64,000 nucleotides of DNA from Granulicoccus phenolivorans DSM 17626 = NBRC 107789 = JCM 15570 (GCF_000423085.1 NZ_KE383975.1:122398-186397); one strand, 5' to 3'; shown: positions 1-7,873, counted from the first letter of the stretch. Notes: generated by a model from the letters alone, not told the origin. Numbers and translations: made by a program.

Positions 1-1668
1 ATCCCGGGCAGTGGTGGCACCTCTGAACTCGCCGATCACACCCTCGAGGTGTTCCAGCGCTGGGCGCGCCGGTTCACCTACGACGAGCTGCCCTGGCGGG
101 AGGCGCAGGAAGCGGGCGTGATCTGCGTCCCGCTGCGCAAGCCGGAGGAGAACATCACCGACGAGCACTGGTTGAAACGTCGGACCTTCAGCGAGGTCGA
201 GCACGAGGATCTCGGCCGCTCCTTCACCTACGTGACCAGCAAGTGGGTCTCCTCGGAGCACGAGTGGAAGATCGGCCGGCGGGCCCCGCACCTGGACGAA
301 CATCGGGCCGAGGTGGCCGACCTGCTCCGGGCCGCGCCGGTTCCGGCCCCGGCACCGAAACGGACCTGGCACGGCGGACGCAAGTCGGTCCACGGCAAGC
401 CCATGGTGCTGGACGGGATCCGGGTGCTGGACTTCACCTGGTTCCTGGCCTCGGCCGGCGGGACCCGCTTCCTGTCCGCGCTGGGGGCGGAATGCATCAA
501 GGTCGAGTGGGCCGCGCACCCGGACACCCGGATGGGGGCGATGGCCCCGGTCGGTGGCCGCGCCGCCCGGGCACGCGCGACCGCGCCCCTGGAAGGCGTC
601 ACCGACTCCGACATGGGCGGGCAGTTCAACAACAAGAATCCCGGCAAGCGGGGCCTGTCGCTGAACGTCCGTCATCCCCAGGGGCTGGAGATCGCCCGGC
701 AGTTGGTGGCCACCTCCGACATTGTCGCCGAGGGCTTCTCCCCGGGTGTGATGGACAAGTGGGGGCTGGGCTACGAGGCGATGCGCCGGATCAAGCCCGA
801 CATCATCTACGCCCAGCAGTCGGGGATGGGTTCGGCCGGCACCTACGGGAAGTTCCGGGCCGTGGGGCCGATCGCGGCGGGCCTGGCGGGGACTTCGGAG
901 ATGTCCGGTCTGCCGTCACCGGCCATGCCGGCCGGGTGGGGATACTCCTACCTGGACTGGATCGGTGCCTACAGCTTCGGCATTGCGATGCTGACCGCGA
1001 TCCACCAGCGCGACATGACCGGCAAGGGCCAGTGGCTGGACGCTTCGCAGGTGGAGACCGGGATCTTCATCTCCGGCACCTCGATCCTGGACTTCTCCGC
1101 CAACGGTCGGGACTGGCGCCGATACGGCAACCGCTCGCCGTACAAGCCCGCCGCGCCGCACGGGGCGTACCGCTGTGTGGGTGAGGACCGGTGGGTGGCC
1201 ATTGCCTGCTTCACCGATTCCGAGTGGGAGGCGCTGGCGCGGGTTGCCGGGCGACCCGACTGGCTGGCCGACCCACGGTTCGCCACTTTGTCCGAGCGGC
1301 TCCTGCATCAGGACGCGCTGGACCGGGAGGTGACCTCCTGGACCCGCACCCAGGACGCCTTCCGGGTGATGCATGCGCTGCAGGCGGTCGGGGTTGCCGC
1401 CGGGGTGTGCCAGAACGCCGAGGACCGGGTGGAGAACGACCCGCAGCTGGCCGAACTCAACTGGCTGACCGAGGTGACCGGCACCAAGATCGGCACCTGG
1501 CCGATCGCCGAGGTGCCGGTGAAGATGAGCGCCACGCCGCCGCACATCGGGGGAATGATCGATCGCGGCGCGCCCGGGTACGGCGAGGACAACGAGTACG
1601 TCCTGGGCGAGATCCTTGGCTACACGACCGGGCAGATCAAGCAGTTCCGCGAGGACGGCGTCATCTGA
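1..1668 (+). CDS. Tandem-domain CaiB/BaiF (class III) CoA-transferase, 5' end outside window
   Basis: The frame is open to base 1 with no start codon needed, so the gene begins upstream; 555 codons are visible. Class III CoA-transferases exchange CoA between an acyl-CoA and a carboxylate. The visible part holds the tail of one CoA-transferase domain (to about codon 110, including the KWVSSEHEWKIGRRAP stretch), then a Pro/Ala linker, then a complete second domain restarting with GIRVLDFTWFLA near codon 139. Two fused copies imply a single-chain pseudo-dimer, since family members normally work as interlocked homodimers. The neighbouring amidohydrolases and SDR suggest catabolism of a CoA-activated carboxylic acid. 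The substrate cannot be read from the sequence. A GTG at 49 is in frame but internal to the domain, so it is not the likely start. Confidence 0.85.
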   Translation: MPGSGGTSELADHTLEVFQRWARRFTYDELPWREAQEAGVICVPLRKPEENITDEHWLKRRTFSEVEHEDLGRSFTYVTSKWVSSEHEWKIGRRAPHLDEHRAEVADLLRAAPVPAPAPKRTWHGGRKSVHGKPMVLDGIRVLDFTWFLASAGGTRFLSALGAECIKVEWAAHPDTRMGAMAPVGGRAARARATAPLEGVTDSDMGGQFNNKNPGKRGLSLNVRHPQGLEIARQLVATSDIVAEGFSPGVMDKWGLGYEAMRRIKPDIIYAQQSGMGSAGTYGKFRAVGPIAAGLAGTSEMSGLPSPAMPAGWGYSYLDWIGAYSFGIAMLTAIHQRDMTGKGQWLDASQVETGIFISGTSILDFSANGRDWRRYGNRSPYKPAAPHGAYRCVGEDRWVAIACFTDSEWEALARVAGRPDWLADPRFATLSERLLHQDALDREVTSWTRTQDAFRVMHALQAVGVAAGVCQNAEDRVENDPQLAELNWLTEVTGTKIGTWPIAEVPVKMSATPPHIGGMIDRGAPGYGEDNEYVLGEILGYTTGQIKQFREDGVI

Positions 1669-1687
1669 CCCCGGTCCGATCCGCGCC

Positions 1688-1723
1688 CGGCCGGGCCCGT
1701 CGCTGTCGCGGCGGGCCCGGCCG
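1688..1723 (+). terminator. GC-rich hairpin terminator after the CoA-transferase
   Basis: A perfect 12-bp stem (CGGCCGGGCCCG at 1688-1699 pairs with 1712-1723) with a 12-nt loop lies 20 nt after the stop codon. There is no clear U-tract, which is common for actinobacterial terminators. Confidence 0.6.
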
Positions 1724-1776
1724 CGGTTCGTTACCGAAGTCACTCGGAGCATGACAGAAGTGCGAAAGACTAACCA

Positions 1777-1806
1777 TTGACAGACTAATAGTCTGCAAGC
1801 TAATGT
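1777..1806 (+). promoter_or_regulatory. Promoter with embedded palindromic operator upstream of amidohydrolase
   Basis: TTGACA (1777-1782), an 18-bp spacer and TAATGT (1801-1806) form a near-consensus sigma-70 type promoter, unusual in this GC-rich window. A perfect inverted repeat, CAGACTA-A-TAGTCTG (1781-1795), overlaps the end of the -35 box and fills the spacer. That is the classic position for a repressor operator. The TetR protein encoded at 4706-5305 is a candidate binder (inference). Confidence 0.6.
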
Positions 1807-1842
1807 TTCTAACGTCAACAGAGTCGAACGAGGGAGTTGGAC

Positions 1843-3048
1843 ATGCCAGTACCTGAGGCACTCAAATCTGGCCCACTTGCCGGGATGAAGGTCATCGACG
1901 CGGACACCCACATCACCGAGCCCGGTGATCTGTGGACCTCCCGCGTCTCCGCCAAGGACAAGGACCGCGTCCCGCGGCGGATCCGCGACGAGAACGGTCG
2001 CGACACCTGGTACTACAACGGCGACGACATCTTCGCCCGCCCGGCCGGTGCCGCGGCGATCATCACCAAGGACGGCCAGCGCCAGTCGTTCTGGGACTTC
2101 AACATCGAAGCCGGGATGCAGTGGGACGAGGTGGACCCCGGCGCGTACGACGTCAAGGAACGTCTGAAGTACATGGACGAGTGGGGCTTCCACGCCCAGA
2201 TCGTCTACCCGAACACCGCCGGCTTCGGCGCCAACAAGCTGATCCAGATTCCGGACCAGGACCTGGGCCTGCTCATCGCACAGGTCTACAACACCGCCAT
2301 GGCCGAGTTCCAGGAGGAGTCCGGCGAGCGGATCTTCCCGATGGCGCTGCTGCCGTTCTGGGATCTCGAGGCGGCGATCAAGGAGGTCGAGCGGATCACC
2401 GACCTCGGCCTGCGCGGCATCGCCATGGCCAGTGAGCCGCACTCCAGCGGCAAGCTGCCGACCCTGATCGATCCCTACTGGAACCCGCTGTGGGACGCCA
2501 TCACCGACACCGGCCAGGTCGTGAACTTCCACGTCGGCGCCAGCGAGTTCGGCATGGACGCCTTCTTCAAGGGTGCCTGGGAGGGCCAGGACCGCTTCCG
2601 CCGCCACGTCGTGGGTGCCGCGCTGCTGGAGATGCACAACGCCAAGATCATGGCCAACCTGCTGACCAGTGACCTGATCGATCGGTACCCCAAGATCAAG
2701 TGGGTGTCGGTTGAAAGTGGCATCGGCTGGATTCCCTACGTCCTGGAGCGTCTGGAGTACCAGCTGCTGGAGTGGCGTGAACATGGTGGCGACAAGATCA
2801 GCAGCCCGACCGAGAAGTTCCAGAAGAACGTCTACTCGTGCTTCTGGTTCGAGGAGACCGGCCCGATGCGCCAGCTGGACCGGATCGGCTTCGACTCCGT
2901 GCTGTTCGAGAGCGACTACCCGCACCCCACCTGCCTGTACCCCTCGCCGGTGGACCACGGCATCCGGGTGCTGGAGCCCTGGGGCCCGGAGATCACCCGC
3001 AAGATCATGAGCGAGAATGCCGCGGAGCTGTACCGGATTCCGATCTGA
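1843..3048 (+). CDS. Amidohydrolase_2 family metal-dependent hydrolase
   Basis: A 401-residue TIM-barrel hydrolase of the ACMSD/amidohydrolase_2 group, whose members hydrolyse or decarboxylate ring and carboxylate substrates with a bound metal. Visible ligands are DADTH at residues 19-23, a barrel histidine in NFHVGASEF (about 229), and the terminal aspartate in FESDYPHP (about 356). The ATG at 1843 is chosen because AGGGAG (1831-1836) sits 6 nt upstream; an in-frame TTG at 1837 lies inside that region. It has its own regulated promoter and precedes a second member of the same superfamily. The substrate is unknown; the CoA-transferase and SDR nearby suggest a shared catabolic pathway. Confidence 0.85.
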   Translation: MPVPEALKSGPLAGMKVIDADTHITEPGDLWTSRVSAKDKDRVPRRIRDENGRDTWYYNGDDIFARPAGAAAIITKDGQRQSFWDFNIEAGMQWDEVDPGAYDVKERLKYMDEWGFHAQIVYPNTAGFGANKLIQIPDQDLGLLIAQVYNTAMAEFQEESGERIFPMALLPFWDLEAAIKEVERITDLGLRGIAMASEPHSSGKLPTLIDPYWNPLWDAITDTGQVVNFHVGASEFGMDAFFKGAWEGQDRFRRHVVGAALLEMHNAKIMANLLTSDLIDRYPKIKWVSVESGIGWIPYVLERLEYQLLEWREHGGDKISSPTEKFQKNVYSCFWFEETGPMRQLDRIGFDSVLFESDYPHPTCLYPSPVDHGIRVLEPWGPEITRKIMSENAAELYRIPI

Positions 3049-3078
3049 TCAACCGGATCCTGGTCAACCGGATCCTGA
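3049..3078 (+). repeat. 15-bp direct tandem repeat just after a stop codon
   Basis: TCAACCGGATCCTGG (3049-3063) is followed immediately by TCAACCGGATCCTGA (3064-3078), differing only in the last base. A weaker third copy overlaps the end of the preceding gene. It looks like slipped-strand duplication in the 3' untranslated region. Confidence 0.7.
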
Positions 3079-3093
3079 TCACACAGTGACCGT

Positions 3094-3134
3094 CACGCTC
3101 CCTGCCGAGGCCCCGCGCCCCGGCAGGGAGCGTG
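3094..3134 (+). terminator. Hairpin terminator after the first amidohydrolase
   Basis: A perfect 14-bp stem, CACGCTCCCTGCCG (3094-3107) with CGGCAGGGAGCGTG (3121-3134), and a 13-nt loop. It lies between the two amidohydrolase genes, so they are probably separate or attenuated transcription units. Confidence 0.65.
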
Positions 3135-3196
3135 CCGTCGTATCCACACCGTTCGGAGCCCGCGCAAGGTCGGGCGGCCCTGATTCCTGGAGAACC

Positions 3197-4273
3197 ATGA
3201 GCGCAACACCATCCTTCGGCCGCGCCCGAAGTATCGATCCGGCCTGGTTGGCCGCCGCGGAGCCGGAGGAGGTCCTCGATCCGGACCTGCCCATCATCGA
3301 CACCGCGCACCACCTCTACGGTCCGACCGCGCCGCCGGGTACCTACCTGCTCGAGGAGTACCTCCACGACCTGGCCGGCGGCCACCGGGTGGTCGCCAGT
3401 GTGTACGTGGAGTGCGGATCGTTCTTCCGGCCGAGCGGGCCGGAGTATCTGCGTCCCCTGGGGGAGACCGAGGCGGTCAGCGGGCTCGCCGCGATCGCCG
3501 AGAGTGGCGCGTACGGGCCGACCCGGGTCGGCGCCGCGATCGTCGGAAAGGTCGATCTGGCACACCCGGACGCCGGCGCCGCCCTGGATGCGCACCTCGC
3601 GATCGGCGGTGGGCGATTCCGGGGCGTCCGCGATCCTGCGGCCTATGACAGTGATCCCAGCGTCGGCAACTGGAGTACCTCCGAGGGGCCGGGGCGGTAT
3701 GTCTCGGCCGAGTTCCGGCGCGGGGCCCAGGAGCTGTTCGCGCGGGGGCTGACCCTGGATGCCCTGGTGTTCTTCCATCAACTGCACGATGTGGTCGACC
3801 TGGCGCAGGCCTTCCCCGAGGGCGGGATCGTGTTGGGCCACTGTGGCAGCCCGCTCGGCTACGGGCCCTACACCGACCGGGACGAGGTGTTCCGGATCTG
3901 GCGTACGCACATGACCGAACTGGCGCGCTGCCCCAACGTGCGGGTCAAACTCGGCGGGATGATGATCCGGTTGGCGGCCTTCGATTACCTGAACTCGCCA
4001 CGCCCGGCCACCTCGACGCAACTGCACCGGGCCTGGGCGCCCTACCTCGACACCTGCCTCGAGCTGTTCGGGCCCCAGCGGTGCATGGTGGAAAGCAACC
4101 TGCCCATCGAAAAGGTCGGCATCACCCCGAAGGCCCTGTTCAACACCCTCAAGCGGAGTGTCGCCGGGGGATCGCCCGCGGAGAAGGACGCGGTGCTGTC
4201 GGGGACGGCGCTGGACTTCTATCGCCTCGATCCCGACCTGCTCGCCGGGCCGGCGAGCGCGGAGCCCAACTGA
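3197..4273 (+). CDS. Second amidohydrolase_2 family hydrolase
   Basis: 358 residues, starting at the ATG at 3197 with CTGGAGA just upstream; the open frame continues 5' but has no better start. Superfamily signatures are IIDTAHHLYG near residue 35, a glycine-flanked histidine in IVLGHCGSPLGYG, and VESNLPIEK towards the C-terminus, where this group carries its final acidic residue in an ESN(F/L)P-type motif. These match TIM-barrel lactonase or PDC-hydrolase-like amidohydrolases. The unusual DTAHH opening (rather than DxHxH) may alter the metal site. It probably acts in the same pathway as its neighbour, but the reaction is unknown. Confidence 0.8.
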   Translation: MSATPSFGRARSIDPAWLAAAEPEEVLDPDLPIIDTAHHLYGPTAPPGTYLLEEYLHDLAGGHRVVASVYVECGSFFRPSGPEYLRPLGETEAVSGLAAIAESGAYGPTRVGAAIVGKVDLAHPDAGAALDAHLAIGGGRFRGVRDPAAYDSDPSVGNWSTSEGPGRYVSAEFRRGAQELFARGLTLDALVFFHQLHDVVDLAQAFPEGGIVLGHCGSPLGYGPYTDRDEVFRIWRTHMTELARCPNVRVKLGGMMIRLAAFDYLNSPRPATSTQLHRAWAPYLDTCLELFGPQRCMVESNLPIEKVGITPKALFNTLKRSVAGGSPAEKDAVLSGTALDFYRLDPDLLAGPASAEPN

Positions 4274-4278
4274 GCCGT

Positions 4279-4302
4279 CGGCGCCGCCACCCGGCGGCGC
4301 CG
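4279..4302 (+). terminator. Bidirectional hairpin terminator between convergent genes
   Basis: A perfect 10-bp stem, CGGCGCCGCC / GGCGGCGCCG, with an ACCC loop, placed between the stop codons of two converging genes. Confidence 0.6.
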
Positions 4303-4309
4303 GTCCGGC

Positions 4310-4606
4310 TCAACTCACGTGGGCCCGGACGGCGTCGAGTTCCTCGTCGTACCAGCCCCGGGACTTCGCGAACGCGACCATCTTGGTCAGCTCGGCATCC
4401 CAGGCCGGGGTGCGGGCCTCGCCGGCCAGCTGCTGCAGCAGGGAGACCGGAATCCAGCCGTGCTGCTCGAACCGGGGCAGCCCGAGTTCCCGCACCCGCC
4501 CGGCCACATTTGCCGCCGCCGGGCGCACCTCGATGTCCAGTGACTTCATCTCAGTGGGCTGGAGCAGGTCCATCTCACCACTATCGAGATCGAGAACAAT
4601 CCGCAT
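4310..4606 (-). CDS. Hypothetical 98-residue protein
   Basis: A small soluble protein of no family I recognise. It has a hydrophobic start (MRIVLDLDSG), an acidic middle, and a C-terminal half rich in Trp and charged residues (GWYDEELDAVRAHV). It is divergent from the TetR gene at 4706 and shares a 99-bp intergenic region with it, so it may be under the same regulator. Codon use matches its neighbours and the opposite strand carries no recognisable protein here. Confidence 0.6.
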   Translation of the reverse strand: MRIVLDLDSGEMDLLQPTEMKSLDIEVRPAAANVAGRVRELGLPRFEQHGWIPVSLLQQLAGEARTPAWDAELTKMVAFAKSRGWYDEELDAVRAHVS

Positions 4607-4637
4607 ACGATCATGCTACCGATTGGGGCAGAAAAAA

Positions 4638-4656
4638 TCATGTAGTATGTCATGTA
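4638..4656. promoter_or_regulatory. Direct-repeat candidate operator between hypothetical gene and tetR
   Basis: Two exact TCATGTA copies (4638-4644 and 4650-4656) lie 12 bp apart, one helical turn. They span a possible -10 box, TAGTAT (4643-4648), in an AT-rich island of the divergent region. Autoregulation by the adjacent TetR protein is an inference. Confidence 0.35.
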
Positions 4657-4705
4657 AGCGGTAGGAAATTTGCCGCACGCTGACGTTTCATTGAAGGCGG
4701 TTGTG

Positions 4706-5305
4706 ATGGCGAAAAGACTCTCCCGCGAGGACTACTTCGAGGTTGCCCTGGATCTCCTGGCCAAGGGCGGCCTGGGGGCGGTCACCCTGGCCAGCATGTG
4801 CGAGGCGCTCGAGGTTACCCGGGGATCGTTCTACTACCACTTCAGTGGCGGGATCGGCGACTTCATGCGGCAACTGCTCAACTACTGGGCCGAACTGGTG
4901 GAGACGATCACCATCGACTGGAGGGCGCTGACCGCCGAAGAGGTCCTGCATGCCGTGCATGATCGCGCGATCAACTCCATGAACCACGAGGCCGAACGTG
5001 AGATCCGCGCGTACGGGCGGACCACGCCGGAGACCAACAAGGTGGTGGCCGCGGTCGACGCCCGGCGGCGTACCAACATCACCCGGGCACTCGAGGGTGC
5101 GGGCGTGTCTCCCAGTGACGCCGATGCGCTGGGCCGGATCGGCATCGCGCTGCTCATTGCCGAGCAGCAGAACGTACCGGTCGACCGGGAGGCCATGCGG
5201 GTGATGTACGACGAGTACCTGGAGTGGGCGCTGGCCAAGCTGCACCGGGCCACCGATGGGGTGCCGGTGTTGGCCCAGGGGGCCGGGGCGGCCGCCGAGG
5301 GCTGA
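4706..5305 (+). CDS. TetR/AcrR family transcriptional regulator
   Basis: 199 residues. The N-terminal helix-turn-helix is clear: a first helix in DYFEVALDLLAKGG, then VTLASMCEALEVTRGSFYYHFSG, where SFYYHF is the family's typical recognition-helix end (about residues 30-52). The rest is the variable ligand and dimer domain. The ATG at 4706 is chosen because GAAGG (4693-4697) lies 8 nt upstream; earlier in-frame TTG and GTG codons lack a ribosome site. It sits between the amidohydrolase genes and the ABM/SDR pair, so it probably controls that block through an acyl-CoA or aromatic ligand (inference). Confidence 0.85.
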   Translation: MAKRLSREDYFEVALDLLAKGGLGAVTLASMCEALEVTRGSFYYHFSGGIGDFMRQLLNYWAELVETITIDWRALTAEEVLHAVHDRAINSMNHEAEREIRAYGRTTPETNKVVAAVDARRRTNITRALEGAGVSPSDADALGRIGIALLIAEQQNVPVDREAMRVMYDEYLEWALAKLHRATDGVPVLAQGAGAAAEG

Positions 5306-5374
5306 ATGGGCTTCGCTCGGCCGAGTGATCAGCCGCGGATCGGGCGGAGGGTTGCGCTTCTTCGGGCAGTACAG

Positions 5375-5386
5375 TACCGTCTGGTA
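5375..5386. promoter_or_regulatory. Candidate TACC-N4-GGTA operator in the ABM/SDR leader
   Basis: TACCGTCTGGTA is an inverted repeat (TACC/GGTA, 4-bp spacer) in the 198-bp gap before the ABM gene. TTGCGC (5352-5357) lies 17 bp before TACCGT and could be the -35 element, placing the dyad over the -10. The gap otherwise holds only the ribosome site at 5493-5496. Confidence 0.35.
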
Positions 5387-5503
5387 TGTGAGCAGCAAGG
5401 AGGCGCTCTCTCCCCTTTCGACGGAGCGCCGATGCTGCTGCAGCCGACCGAGCGGGTCGGCAACCCGCGCGCAGCCCGCGTACCGTCCGAACGGAGTAGA
5501 ACC

Positions 5504-5812
5504 ATGCCCGAAGCCGAGTCCGAAGCCTTCATCCTGTTCGAGGTCACCGCGAAGCCCGATGCGGTGGAGACCGTCAAACGGCTGCTGACCGAACGCTTCC
5601 CCGATACTCGGAAGTTCGATGGCTATCGGACGCTGGATGCGTACGTGGACCGGGCCGACGGGCGGACCTTCACCTTGGTTCAGTCCTGGGCGTCCCGGGA
5701 GCACTACGACACCTACCTCGCCTGGCGGGAAGCGCAGGGGGACCTGGCCGATTTTCTGCAGTACGTGGAGGGCGAACCCCGCGTCCGTTTCTTCGATCAC
5801 GTGGACGCCTGA
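5504..5812 (+). CDS. ABM-domain (antibiotic biosynthesis monooxygenase-like) protein
   Basis: 102 residues forming one dimeric alpha+beta barrel module: an opening strand (AFILFEVTAKPD), a helix (AVETVKRLLTERF), an edge strand (TFTLVQSWASREHYDTYLAWRE), and a closing RVRFFDHVDA strand. Such proteins are cofactorless oxygenases, ring-modifying enzymes or detoxifying accessories acting on quinone-like compounds. The start is the ATG at 5504, with ACGGAG 7-8 nt upstream. It lies 37 nt ahead of the SDR gene and is almost certainly co-transcribed with it. The catalytic role is unproven. Confidence 0.75.
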   Translation: MPEAESEAFILFEVTAKPDAVETVKRLLTERFPDTRKFDGYRTLDAYVDRADGRTFTLVQSWASREHYDTYLAWREAQGDLADFLQYVEGEPRVRFFDHVDA

Positions 5813-5849
5813 ACCCGCCCTCGTCCAGCGACCCTGAGGAGTACAACAC

Positions 5850-6602
5850 ATGAGCACCACCCGAACCGCCCTGGTCACCGGCGCTGCCGCCGGACTCGGC
5901 CGGAAGATCGCCGAGCGGCTGGCAGCCGAAGGGCACCGCGTCGTCCTCGTGGATCGTTCCGAGGCCGTGCATCAGGCCGCGCAGGCCATCACCGAATCCG
6001 GGGCCGAGGCGACCGCCCTGGTGGCGGACCTGATGACCCTGGCCACCGATCCGGCGGACCTCATCGCCCAGTTGGACCAGTTGGCGAGCGACACCGACAT
6101 CCTGGTCAACAATGCGGGCATGCATCCGCGGACCGCCGACAATGAGTCCTACGCCTTTGAGGACATCGAGGTCGGCCAGTGGGAGACCGTGCTGCGGCTG
6201 AATCTGACCGTGCCGTTCCTGCTGGCGAAGTGGGCCGCGGCCGGAATGAAGCAGCGGCAGTGGGGGCGGATCATCAACATCGCCTCCCGGACCGGCCAGA
6301 CCTTCTCGGCGGCATCCTCGGCGGACTATGCGGCCAGCAAGGCCGGCCTGATGGGGATGACCCGCCAGTTGGCCGGAGAGCTGGGGCCCCATCACATCAC
6401 TGTCAACGCGGTGGCTCCGGGGCTGGTCCAGTCCCCGATGAATCTGGGCGGCGACCTCCTGGAGCGCTGGACCGCGACCGTGCCGGCCCGACGATTCGGT
6501 ACGCCGGAGGAGGTGGGCGCCGCGGTTGCCTTCCTGGCCTCCGACGATGCCGGCTACATGACCGGGACCTCGCTGAACATCAATGGTGGCGCCTACATGT
6601 AG
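5850..6602 (+). CDS. Short-chain dehydrogenase/reductase (classical SDR)
   Basis: 250 residues with the full classical SDR set: the TGAAAGLG nucleotide-binding loop (10-17), NNAG (87-90), the catalytic serine in IASRTG (Ser146), and the YAASK active-site pair (Tyr160, Lys164). The ending NINGGAYM is like FabG-type enzymes. It oxidises or reduces an alcohol/carbonyl using NAD(P). Its position beside the mycofactocin cluster invites comparison with mycofactocin-dependent SDRs. However, I see no clear insertion around the cofactor loop like those described in such enzymes, so free NAD(P) is the simpler reading. Confidence 0.88.
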   Translation: MSTTRTALVTGAAAGLGRKIAERLAAEGHRVVLVDRSEAVHQAAQAITESGAEATALVADLMTLATDPADLIAQLDQLASDTDILVNNAGMHPRTADNESYAFEDIEVGQWETVLRLNLTVPFLLAKWAAAGMKQRQWGRIINIASRTGQTFSAASSADYAASKAGLMGMTRQLAGELGPHHITVNAVAPGLVQSPMNLGGDLLERWTATVPARRFGTPEEVGAAVAFLASDDAGYMTGTSLNINGGAYM

Positions 6603-6625
6603 GTCGCTTCGCCCGGCTGCTGTGC

Positions 6626-7219
6626 TCACCCGCCGAGGTGGGCCAGCAGGCTTCCGGGTGCCTCGGCCAGGTGGCTGCGCAGACTCGATCCCGGGTTGCG
6701 CAGCCACAACGTGTGGGCCGACAGGGCCAGCGCCAGCCAGGCCTGGCTGATGATCTCCGGCTCCGCCGCCCGCGGGTCGACGCCGAGGCGCTCGGCGACA
6801 TAGTCGGCAATCACCGCCCGCCAGTCGGCGTAGCGCAGCACCGAGTGGGCCTGCAGGGCCGGGGTCTCGATGATCAGCCGCATCCGCTCGCGGTGCGGCG
6901 GATCGGCGTCCTCGGGGAACTCGTTGAAGGCGAGCACCCCGCGGTGAATGACCTCGTGCACCGGCAACTGCTGGGGTAGATCCCGCAACAACTGGCGAAA
7001 CGCCGCCAGGCTGTGATCGAACTGGCCCCAGGGGATGTCGTTCTTCGAGGGGTAGTAACGAAACAGGGTGCGTCGGCTCACGCCGACCGCGGCCGCGATG
7101 TCATCGAGGGTCGTGCCCTCGAAGCCCTTCTCCGCGAACAGGCGAAAAGCCGCCTGCTCGATCTCGGCATGGGAGGTCGCCTCGGGGCGACCGGCCGGAG
7201 AACGTCGAGCGGGGCACAC
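6626..7219 (-). CDS. mftR: MftR, mycofactocin system TetR-family regulator
   Basis: 197 residues. A TetR helix-turn-helix spans about residues 17-62 and ends in RRTLFRYYPSKNDIPWGQFD, a segment strongly typical of MftR. Known MftR proteins repress mycofactocin genes and respond to long-chain acyl-CoA. The gene is divergent from mftA, with 130 bp between the starts. It begins at GTG 7219, directly after a -10 box and without a ribosome site, so its mRNA is probably leaderless. Its 3' end faces the SDR gene, 23 bp away. Confidence 0.88.
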   Translation of the reverse strand: MCPARRSPAGRPEATSHAEIEQAAFRLFAEKGFEGTTLDDIAAAVGVSRRTLFRYYPSKNDIPWGQFDHSLAAFRQLLRDLPQQLPVHEVIHRGVLAFNEFPEDADPPHRERMRLIIETPALQAHSVLRYADWRAVIADYVAERLGVDPRAAEPEIISQAWLALALSAHTLWLRNPGSSLRSHLAEAPGSLLAHLGG

Positions 7220-7226
7220 CCCGCGC

Positions 7227-7232
7227 AGTGTA
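7227..7232 (-). promoter_or_regulatory. -10 box for leaderless mftR transcript
   Basis: On the minus strand TACACT is followed by 7 nt and then the GTG start of mftR. This spacing puts the transcription start at or next to the start codon. No convincing -35 is visible. Confidence 0.5.
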
Positions 7233-7284
7233 CGCCGCGGCCAGCAGTTCGGAGCACATCGGGAAAGATCGGCAGCTCGACCCC

Positions 7285-7314
7285 TTCCATTTATTCCATG
7301 AGTGCAGTTATGGT
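7285..7314 (+). promoter_or_regulatory. Possible mftA promoter
   Basis: TTCCAT (7285-7290), an 18-bp spacer and TATGGT (7309-7314) lie 36 bp before the mftA ATG, in the most AT-rich part of the mftR-mftA gap. This is a weak match, proposed from position and composition. Confidence 0.3.
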
Positions 7315-7349
7315 TGGTCGCAAGTCAACGCCGACCGAAGGGAGATCCC

Positions 7350-7484
7350 ATGAACCCCCAGAACCCCGAAGCCATCGACACCGATGTGATCGAGACCGAA
7401 TCCGTGACCGCCGCCCCCGCGGAGGCGATCGCCGAAGACCTCGTCGAAGAGGTCTCGATCGACGGGATGTGCGGTGTCTACTGA
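7350..7484 (+). CDS. mftA: MftA, mycofactocin precursor peptide
   Basis: 44 residues, an acidic leader ending in IDGMCGVY, the conserved core of mycofactocin precursors. In the known pathway MftC oxidatively decarboxylates the C-terminal tyrosine and cross-links it to the preceding valine; MftE then releases the Val-Tyr-derived unit, which MftD oxidises to the redox cofactor. The ATG at 7350 has AAGGGAG a few bases upstream. The end overlaps the mftB start by 11 bp, implying coupled translation of precursor and chaperone. Confidence 0.95.
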   Translation: MNPQNPEAIDTDVIETESVTAAPAEAIAEDLVEEVSIDGMCGVY

Positions 7485-7833
7485 CACCCACCACACCCCG
7501 CCGACCGGGGCCGGGGAGTCCGCGCACTCCTCGGCCCCGGCCGGGCGGCCCGCCCCGCAGCCCCGCCGCGTGGGGCTGGATGAGGCCTGGGAACTTCACC
7601 CCAGCGTCTCCATCCGCCCCGAACCGTTCGGCGCTCTGGTCTACCACTTCGGCAACCGTCGGCTCAGCTTCCTGAAGCGCCCCGAATTGCTGACCGTGGT
7701 CCAGGAATTGGCCGGTGCCGTGAACGTGGCCGCTGCGCTCGACGCCGCGGCCGTTCCGGCCGAGGACCGCCCCATCTACACCAGGGCGCTCAGCACGCTC
7801 GCCGCCGGCGACATGATCCGCCCCCGCGCCTGA
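7474..7833 (+). CDS. mftB: MftB, mycofactocin precursor-binding chaperone
   Basis: 119 residues. The first 30 are a disordered Ser/Pro/Ala-rich extension; the rest is the PqqD-like RiPP-recognition fold, with the MftB-type segment LHPSVSIRPEPFGALVYHFGNRRLSFL (residues about 41-67, shown here in part). MftB binds the MftA leader and presents it to the radical SAM enzyme MftC. It starts at GTG 7474 inside mftA and ends 40 bp before mftC. The longer N-terminus is the only oddity. Confidence 0.9.
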   Translation: MSTDTHHTPPTGAGESAHSSAPAGRPAPQPRRVGLDEAWELHPSVSIRPEPFGALVYHFGNRRLSFLKRPELLTVVQELAGAVNVAAALDAAAVPAEDRPIYTRALSTLAAGDMIRPRA

Positions 7834-7873
7834 CCGGCGCGCAGAACCCCCAGCGCTCATCGAGGAGCACCCC

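Noticed and set aside
1837..1842. TTG start for the first amidohydrolase
   Set aside because: ATG 1843 has a well-spaced AGGGAG; the TTG lies between that site and the ATG.
5850..6602. Calling the SDR mycofactocin-dependent
   Set aside because: Only location supports it. I could not see a family-specific insertion, so it is annotated as a classical SDR.
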